DNA from: Thermogladius sp023256015 | Lineage (GTDB): Archaea > Thermoproteota > Thermoprotei_A > Sulfolobales > Desulfurococcaceae | DNA length: 64,000 nt | Assembly (NCBI RefSeq): GCF_051131135.1 | Contig: NZ_CP151274.1 | Coordinates: 868,001 to 932,000, forward strand | Reading direction: 5' to 3' | In this document: piece after piece, positions 59,247-64,000 of the stretch | Position numbering within the stretch: position 1 is the stretch's first letter | How the letters are laid out: each line of letters starts with the position of its first letter | Notes under the pieces: generated by a model | Told to the model about the DNA's origin: nothing | What the model saw: only the letters and a program-made list of their open reading frames with translations | Database searches by the model: none | Position numbers and translations under genes: made by a program

Positions 59247-60080
59247 CTATTTCGAGACGATGTAGATCGCTAGTACGATCAGGGAGGCTCCCGCCACTTG
59301 TATAGACGAGAGCCTCTCCCCGTATAGCAAGGCAGAGAACACGGCTGCCGATATCGGCTCCAACAAGTAGATGGTTGCCGCGGCGTAGGCAGGGACGTAT
59401 TTCTGCCCTACCACCTGGAGTACGGAGGCTATTATGGTGCAGAACAGGCTCAAGTATAGGATGTAGAGGAGAGTGCTGGGGCTGGGCAGGGTCTTGGTGT
59501 GTAAGGCCACGTACGGTGTGATGAGTAGGCCGGGCAGTAGAAGACCGTACAAGAAGGAGATAGTACTCTGGGTTAGCTCAGCGCTGTACACGCCCACCAA
59601 CACTATCTCGGCGGCCCAGGCGACAGCACCTATCAGAACCAGTACCACACCTAAGCCCAGCTCGCCCGCCGGCTCCGTGAGCAGGTATAGCCCGATCGTG
59701 GAGAGTGCTAGAGACGCAACGAGCTTTAATTTATCGGCGGTGCCCCTCAAGAACTCGTATATGTAGACGAAGACCGTGTTTAGCCCTGTGACGAAAGCGG
59801 ATATCGAGGGGGTGGTGAACTGTGTCCCCACACCCTGTAACGCCAGTCCCGAGACGTAGGACAAGCCTACTACGAACCCCTTTCTAAAGCTCCCCTTGCT
59901 AAACCTAGACCTCCCCAGTAGGAGAGCTGGGGTTAGTAGCGCTAGCGCTATTAGAGACCTATAAAACGTGTAGGCTACACCGTCGATATCCGACACGCTC
60001 AACTTTATGAAAACGAAGCTAGAGCCCCAAATCAGAGAGGTAGCGAGCAGTGCTAAGAGCCCCTTTAACCTATCCCTCAT
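59247..60080 (-). CDS. EamA/DMT-family membrane transporter
   Basis: 277 residues with ten membrane helices arranged as two EamA repeats (about 10-135 and 147-277). The first repeat opens with SLIWGSSFVFIKLSV and includes QGVGTQFTTPSISAFVTGL. The second repeat opens near VLIGAVAWAAEIVLV and ends with YLLEPISAAVFSALLYGERL. Such transporters export amino acids, nucleobases or other metabolites. The ATG at 60080 has GTGGTG upstream; a GTG three codons earlier is possible. It sits between SsnA-like and carbamate kinase genes on the same strand, so transport of a catabolic intermediate is a reasonable guess. Confidence 0.85.
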   Translation of the reverse strand: MRDRLKGLLALLATSLIWGSSFVFIKLSVSDIDGVAYTFYRSLIALALLTPALLLGRSRFSKGSFRKGFVVGLSYVSGLALQGVGTQFTTPSISAFVTGLNTVFVYIYEFLRGTADKLKLVASLALSTIGLYLLTEPAGELGLGVVLVLIGAVAWAAEIVLVGVYSAELTQSTISFLYGLLLPGLLITPYVALHTKTLPSPSTLLYILYLSLFCTIIASVLQVVGQKYVPAYAAATIYLLEPISAAVFSALLYGERLSSIQVAGASLIVLAIYIVSK

Positions 60081-60135
60081 AGACACCACGCGCTCGCGTC
60101 AGGCCAGCCTAGATGGAAAGAGAGTAAGGAGAGAG

Positions 60136-60141
60136 AAAAAA
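60136..60141 (-). terminator. Pyrimidine-tract terminator (carbamate kinase)
   Basis: On the minus strand TTTTTTCTCTCTCC begins 26 nt after the stop of carbamate kinase, the same pattern as after both carbamoyltransferase genes. Confidence 0.45.
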
Positions 60142-60166
60142 GAGGGTCTCCAGTCTAAAACCTCCG

Positions 60167-61138
60167 CTAGCCAGGTATGATACGGGTTCCGGACTTTCCT
60201 TCCAGTGCCTCCTTTGCCTTGAAGAGGTGGCCGATGATGGCGAGTTTGCCTCCGTTCTCCACGAACCTTATCCCAGCGAGCACTTTAGGCCCCATGCTCC
60301 CGGGCTTGAAGTGGCCCTCCGCGTAGTACTTCTTGGCCTCGCTGACGGTCAGCACGTCCAGTGGCTTAGCGTTGGGGGTGCCGAAGTTCAGGTAGACCTT
60401 CTCCACGTCGGTCAATATCATGAGTACGCTAGCACCGAGGGCTGTCGCCATTCTCTCAGCGCCTAGGTCTTTGTCTATGACTCCCTCCACACCGTGGAGC
60501 AGGCCTTTCTCGTCCTTGTACACTGGTACTCCGCCACCGCCGTCGGAGATCACTATGAACCCGTTGTCGAGCAGGGTCCGGATAGCCTCAATCTCCACCT
60601 GTATCTGTGGGTCCGGTGAAGGCACTACCCTTCTATAACCGCCTCTGGGGTCTGGCTTTATGAACCACCCGTACTCCTTAGCCAGCTTCTCGGCCTCCTC
60701 CTTCTCGTACCAGGGCCCGATGTACTTGCTGGGGTTCTTGAAGTCCGGGTCGTCTTTGCTGACCAGCGTCTGCGTTACTACTGTGACGACGCCCTTGACC
60801 TTACTGCCGAACAGGCCCTTCTCAAGCAACTTGTTGTACAGGGCTTGCTGGAGCAGGTAGCCCAGCCAGCCCTGGCTCATCGCACCCGCGATGTCGAGAG
60901 TCATCGGGGGGAGCTCTTTCATCTTCAAGCCAGCCATCATCCACTCGGCTATTATGCCAACCTGGGGGCCGTTCCCGTGCGTCAGCGCTATCTTGTAGCC
61001 TTCCTCGATCAGCGACACCACTATCTCAGCGGCCTTGTATGCGTTCCTCCAGTAGTCTTCGGGAGTCCCCTTATCGCCCTTGGACTGGAACGCGTTCCCT
61101 CCGAACGCTATTACCATGTACTTGTCGTCTCTGGGCAT
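60167..61138 (-). CDS. arcC: Carbamate kinase
   Basis: 323 residues, normal for the family. It transfers phosphate from carbamoyl phosphate to ADP, making ATP, CO2 and ammonia, or runs in reverse. Motifs: VIAFGGNAFQ at the start, LTHGNGPQVG (about 53-62), ISDGGGGVPV (about 207-216), VIDKDLGAERMA (about 231-242), TDVEKVYLNFGTP and GSMGPKVLAGIRF. The ATG at 61138 is supported by AAGGTGG 5 nt upstream; the frame is open 32 codons further but through the TATA box. No classical arginine deiminase gene accompanies it, so the carbamoyl phosphate probably comes from another ureido compound. Confidence 0.95.
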   Translation of the reverse strand: MPRDDKYMVIAFGGNAFQSKGDKGTPEDYWRNAYKAAEIVVSLIEEGYKIALTHGNGPQVGIIAEWMMAGLKMKELPPMTLDIAGAMSQGWLGYLLQQALYNKLLEKGLFGSKVKGVVTVVTQTLVSKDDPDFKNPSKYIGPWYEKEEAEKLAKEYGWFIKPDPRGGYRRVVPSPDPQIQVEIEAIRTLLDNGFIVISDGGGGVPVYKDEKGLLHGVEGVIDKDLGAERMATALGASVLMILTDVEKVYLNFGTPNAKPLDVLTVSEAKKYYAEGHFKPGSMGPKVLAGIRFVENGGKLAIIGHLFKAKEALEGKSGTRIIPG

Positions 61139-61178
61139 TCGAACCACCTTGCTTGGATTAAGTGTGATTCTACTAGGA

Positions 61179-61191
61179 GTTTTTAAATTAT
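61179..61191 (-). promoter_or_regulatory. TATA box of carbamate kinase
   Basis: On the minus strand ATAATTTAAAAAC lies 41-53 nt before the ATG at 61138. The leader of about 20 nt carries AAGGTGG. Confidence 0.5.
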
Positions 61192-61234
61192 CAAATACTG
61201 CTCTAGCTTTGTTTATTCGCGTATATATGTTCAA

Positions 61235-62014
61235 CTAGATCATAAAGTCGGGCACGCCGTCCGGCCTGTAAGCGACACGGGGCTTGAGACCGCTCCTCCT
61301 AAGTAGCTCGACCACGTGGGGGTATAGGATGACGTACTCTTCGTCGATGGACTCGACTAGTGCGGGGTGTGTCTGGGAAAGCCGCTTCTTGAAGACCCTG
61401 TAGTTCTCGTCTGTACTAAAGCTTAACATGATCGCCGGGTAGAAGTCCTCGCCTGGTCTAAGACCAGAGTTCATCAGGTTCTCCAAGGCTCTGAACTGGT
61501 ACTCGTAGTAGCTCCTGTCGGCCCCGGTCAGCACTTCGAACTCCTCGGGTGTAGCCCCCTTGAATGAGACCCTTACCACGATGTTGTGGAACCTAGAGAG
61601 CTCGCGGGCGTAGCTCTCGTCCCTCCCTATGAGGAGGCCGTTCGTCTCCAGGATGAAGACGAACTTGGTCTCTTCGAAGAGTTTCAGTAGGTCTACTAAG
61701 TGCCTCCTCGAGATAGTTGGCTCTCCACCGCTCAGCCTAACGTATCTGTACCCCCTCCTGCTGGCGATGTCGGTAATAGTGCTGAAAACGCTCGACGGGT
61801 TGTAGAAACCCCCTTTGTCGGAGAAGTAGCTGTACCTCCAACTCCAGCAGAACTTGCACCTTAGGTTACATCCAACGACGTCGCCTGTGGCGATACCACC
61901 GTACCACCTACCTCCCCTGAACCTGTAGTACCTCCTCTCCTCAACACCTCCGATCACTCTCACTACTCTCTTGTAGACCTCCTCTGTCAGCTTAAACGGG
62001 TCTAGCCCCGGCAT
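61235..62014 (-). CDS. Radical SAM protein, function unknown
   Basis: 259 residues. The cluster motif is VVGCNLRCKFCWSW (about 47-60, CxxxCxxC), followed by YVRLSGGEPTISRRHL with the GGEP strand that contacts SAM, and FILETNGLLIG. The length and the lack of extra cysteine motifs suggest an activase-like or small-molecule enzyme with no auxiliary cluster. The gene overlaps the end of the HhH-GPD glycosylase-like gene by 13 nt, so the two are co-translated. I know of no fixed pairing of these families. Role unknown. Confidence 0.82.
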   Translation of the reverse strand: MPGLDPFKLTEEVYKRVVRVIGGVEERRYYRFRGGRWYGGIATGDVVGCNLRCKFCWSWRYSYFSDKGGFYNPSSVFSTITDIASRRGYRYVRLSGGEPTISRRHLVDLLKLFEETKFVFILETNGLLIGRDESYARELSRFHNIVVRVSFKGATPEEFEVLTGADRSYYEYQFRALENLMNSGLRPGEDFYPAIMLSFSTDENYRVFKKRLSQTHPALVESIDEEYVILYPHVVELLRRSGLKPRVAYRPDGVPDFMI

Positions 62015-62916
62015 CGAGAGCCCGTGATACCCTCGAACCTCTCGACTAGGTAAGAGCTTATCACGGTCCTTAATAAATCGCTGAGATGCTCGAAACCCCC
62101 CACAAGGGTTCTCGACAAGTAGTCCTTCCCGACCCTCTCTAAGCTACCGGCTATGAAAGCAAGGGACTGGATTACCCCGTTAAACGCGCCGAGTCTGTTG
62201 AACAACACCCCGTACAAACAGCGCGAGGAGAACGGACAGGTCGAGCACTTTAGCCCGGCTTTAGCACACCTAGCCTTGTCGGGGGCTTTCAAGTCCCGGC
62301 CGAGAACTAGCAACCTCCTGTAGTGCCTGTCGACCGGCGCGTGCTCTGTGAGGCCGTAGGCGTGTAGTAGGTAGGCCTTCGCGGACTTGACACCAAGCCC
62401 CTTGATGTTCAACAGGTTGGAGGCCTCTGCGTACGGGTCGCCGATCGACGTGGAGCGGTCCACACTAGCTTTAATGAGCCGGAAGGCCGCCACCTGGTAG
62501 GATCTCGAATTTATCGAGCCCTTCTCCAGCATTTCTCTGATCCACTTGACGGTGTTTACGTGGTAGTCCGTGTTCTGTGACAGGTGAATCGCGTAGGCAA
62601 CAGCTGTCCTGTCCCCCGGAGAGTACAACAGTGTAACCTGGTCGACCACACCAACACTGTTAGTGGCCACCCCTAACTCGTGGAATAGAGGGCGTTTCCG
62701 AAGCCCCAGTAGCATCTCCACCTCGTCTAGCCGGCACGACCGAGGTACACGGCAGGTCGTCTCGAGGCTCTGCTTTCTAAACCTGCACGTCAGCCCAGAG
62801 CAGGTTCCATGCCTCTTAACGAAGGCGAAGCCGCCGGACACCTCCTCTACTTCGAACAGGGGTAAGAGGTACGAGTAGTAGAGGGTTAGACCGTAGTTTA
62901 TACCTTTGATGCGCAT
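62002..62916 (-). CDS. HhH-GPD-superfamily DNA glycosylase-like protein with 4Fe-4S motif
   Basis: 304 residues. A helix-hairpin-helix IKGLGVKSAKAYLL (about 168-181) has Lys at the position of the endonuclease III catalytic lysine. The following APVDRHYRRLL supplies the catalytic Asp. Cys-X6-Cys-X2-Cys-X5-Cys (CAKAGLKCSTCPFSSRC, about 214-230) matches the endonuclease III iron-sulfur cluster exactly. The N-terminal ~85 residues (with HGTCSGLTCRFRK) are unlike standard Nth and resemble AlkA/Ogg-type N-terminal extensions. It probably excises damaged bases. A TATA element lies near 62953-62966. It is co-transcribed with the radical SAM gene. Confidence 0.75.
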   Translation of the reverse strand: MRIKGINYGLTLYYSYLLPLFEVEEVSGGFAFVKRHGTCSGLTCRFRKQSLETTCRVPRSCRLDEVEMLLGLRKRPLFHELGVATNSVGVVDQVTLLYSPGDRTAVAYAIHLSQNTDYHVNTVKWIREMLEKGSINSRSYQVAAFRLIKASVDRSTSIGDPYAEASNLLNIKGLGVKSAKAYLLHAYGLTEHAPVDRHYRRLLVLGRDLKAPDKARCAKAGLKCSTCPFSSRCLYGVLFNRLGAFNGVIQSLAFIAGSLERVGKDYLSRTLVGGFEHLSDLLRTVISSYLVERFEGITGSRCRG

Positions 62917-62989
62917 CGACAGGCTACTCCTAGCACCAGGACATCGACACAGGCGTTTTTATGAACGCAGATTAAAGAGGAGAAAGGAG

Positions 62990-62995
62990 AAAAAA
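62990..62995 (-). terminator. Pyrimidine-tract terminator (carbamoyltransferase 2)
   Basis: On the minus strand TTTTTTCTCCTTTCTCCTC begins 10 nt after the stop at 63006. Confidence 0.45.
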
Positions 62996-63005
62996 GAGAG
63001 CTCGA

Positions 63006-64000
63006 TTACCACTTCCTGCTACCCATGGTCATGGCCATTACGGCCTTCTGTACGTGGAGCCTGTTCTCGGCTTCCTCGAAGTAGAGGCTCTTCGGGTAGC
63101 TGTCGAGAACCTCGTCTGTTACCTCCTGGCCCCTGTCAGCCGGCCCGCAGTGCATGTAGAACGGCTTGCCGGCCTTCTCCAGCCTCTCGGTTGTAACGAT
63201 CCAGTCCTTGAACTTGTTCTGGTACGCCGTGGCGCCCTCCTTGTCGACTTTGCTGTTGAAGGGTGGGAAGAAGCCCTTGGGGCTCCAGGCCTTCGGGTAG
63301 ACTATTGTTGCACCCTCGAAGGCCTCGTCCATGTTGTAGACTATCTTGAACTCGCTACCCCAGTGCTCGGCGTACTTCTTGGCCTTGTTCATGATGTCGT
63401 CTAGCAACTCGAAGCCTGGTGGGTGAGCCACGTATACGTCGGCACCCAGCATGGCGAAGGTCGTCGCCACGTCTTGTGGTACTGCGAGCGGCTTCAAGCC
63501 GCCGCTGTAGGCGTAGCTCACCACTACCTTCTTCCCTTTCAGGTCCTTGGGGAACCCTAGCGCCTCAAACGCGGCGAGGGCGTCTGCCAGGGACTGGAAC
63601 GGGTGCCATATGTCGTCCTCCATGTTGAGCACGGGGACCTTACTCCACTTCGCGAACTCCTGTATGATCCTATGACCTCTCCCGATGATCCACTTCGCGG
63701 CGTCGCCGTAGATCCTGATGGCAATACCGCTACCGTACCTGCTTAGGACTCTGGCTACGTCGCTTATCGCCTCAGTGGCGTAAGGCACCATGTCCTCTGG
63801 TAGAGTCGGCGTGTACACCTGGTCTGGAGAGATGTATATAGCCTGCCCGCCCAGCTGGTACATGCCTGTCTGGAAGCTGTTCCTAGTTCTCAAGCTCTTG
63901 TTGTAGAATATCAGGTACAGCGTCTTGCCGTCCAGCCAGTTGACCTTCCTGACGCCCTTGTGGAACATCTCTTTGAGCTCTTTAGCCGCCTTCAGGACAG
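63006..64000 (-). CDS. Carbamoyltransferase-family protein, paralogue 2, YgeW/N-acetylornithine-type (5' end outside window)
   Basis: At least 330 residues; the frame stays open to the window edge (codons read VLKAAKELKEMFHKG), so the start lies outside and an apparent ATG at 63968 is internal. The phosphate loop reads NKSLRTRNSF and the second block HPFQSLADALAAFE. The segment SYAYSGGLKPLAVPQ and AHPPGFELLDD recall YgeW and N-acetylornithine carbamoyltransferase. A further insert follows VYPKAWSPKGFF. The late motif is MHCGPADRGQEVTDEVLD, with Gly replacing the Leu of HCLP. Acceptor substrate unknown. It is a paralogue of the protein at 37017-38081. Confidence 0.82.
   Translation of the reverse strand, partial: VLKAAKELKEMFHKGVRKVNWLDGKTLYLIFYNKSLRTRNSFQTGMYQLGGQAIYISPDQVYTPTLPEDMVPYATEAISDVARVLSRYGSGIAIRIYGDAAKWIIGRGHRIIQEFAKWSKVPVLNMEDDIWHPFQSLADALAAFEALGFPKDLKGKKVVVSYAYSGGLKPLAVPQDVATTFAMLGADVYVAHPPGFELLDDIMNKAKKYAEHWGSEFKIVYNMDEAFEGATIVYPKAWSPKGFFPPFNSKVDKEGATAYQNKFKDWIVTTERLEKAGKPFYMHCGPADRGQEVTDEVLDSYPKSLYFEEAENRLHVQKAVMAMTMGSRKW

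Noticed and set aside
60167..61234. 355-residue version of carbamate kinase
   Set aside because: The extra 32 codons cross a TATA box, while AAGGTGG sits before the ATG at 61138.

Overview
The window is a gene-dense stretch of a crenarchaeal chromosome, most likely a hyperthermophile of the Desulfurococcales. The evidence is a Cren7 chromatin protein, a TATA-binding protein, an archaeal ATP-dependent DNA ligase, class I DhnA-type fructose-bisphosphate aldolase, archaeal GAPDH and PGK, Cys-poor proteins rich in Lys/Glu/Arg/Val, and C/D-box-like guide RNAs between genes. Base composition is visibly above 50% G+C. Many genes start with TTG or GTG and are preceded by an AGGTG Shine-Dalgarno core 4-8 nt upstream; others appear leaderless, with a TATA box about 26 nt before the start codon. 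No prophage, insertion sequence, CRISPR array or rRNA is visible.

Layout. 1-4.1 kb: an unassigned operon of an SPFH/SHOCT protein, two zinc-ribbon proteins and a small membrane protein. 4-12 kb: two small hypothetical proteins, a GtrA-type membrane protein divergent from a family-4 uracil-DNA glycosylase, DNA ligase, a GPN-loop GTPase, a DUF2070 membrane protein and TBP. 12-18.6 kb: HtpX, a secreted Lon-like protease, a lipid-kinase-like membrane protein, then overlapping aldolase and PfkB-kinase genes. 18.7-31 kb: a 1152-residue surface protein with duplicated glucodextranase-C-like domains, a phosphoesterase, tRNA-Lys(CTT), and an extracellular solute-binding protein with two permeases but no ATPase. 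31-38 kb: glycosyltransferase, tRNA-thiolation enzyme, small membrane proteins, an ArsB/NhaD-type permease and the first of two carbamoyltransferase paralogues. 38-43.5 kb: a complete five-gene dipeptide/oligopeptide-type ABC transporter. 43.5-56 kb: pheS and pheT, an RsmB/NSUN methyltransferase, a radical SAM protein, a DUF4910 peptidase-like protein, a glucan phosphorylase-like enzyme, a universal stress protein and a pgk-gap operon. 56-64 kb: a minus-strand group with PreA-like dihydropyrimidine dehydrogenase, Cren7, SsnA-like amidohydrolase, a DMT transporter, carbamate kinase, a radical SAM/HhH-GPD glycosylase pair and a second carbamoyltransferase running off the end.

How the genes may work together. 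The carbamate kinase, the two carbamoyltransferase-like proteins with non-OTC active-site loops, the SsnA-like amidohydrolase and the PreA-like oxidoreductase resemble the parts list of bacterial anaerobic purine/pyrimidine catabolism (ygeW-yqeA-ssnA-preA). They suggest a fermentative route in which carbamoyl phosphate is turned into ATP. Several of these genes share a similar pyrimidine-tract terminator. The two peptide-type transporters, the secreted protease and the peptidase-like protein suit a peptide-fermenting lifestyle, and aldolase, PfkB kinase, GAPDH, PGK and glucan phosphorylase cover part of sugar and glycogen metabolism. Four intergenic segments carry candidate C/D box sRNAs. Function calls come from recognised motifs only; no database search was possible.
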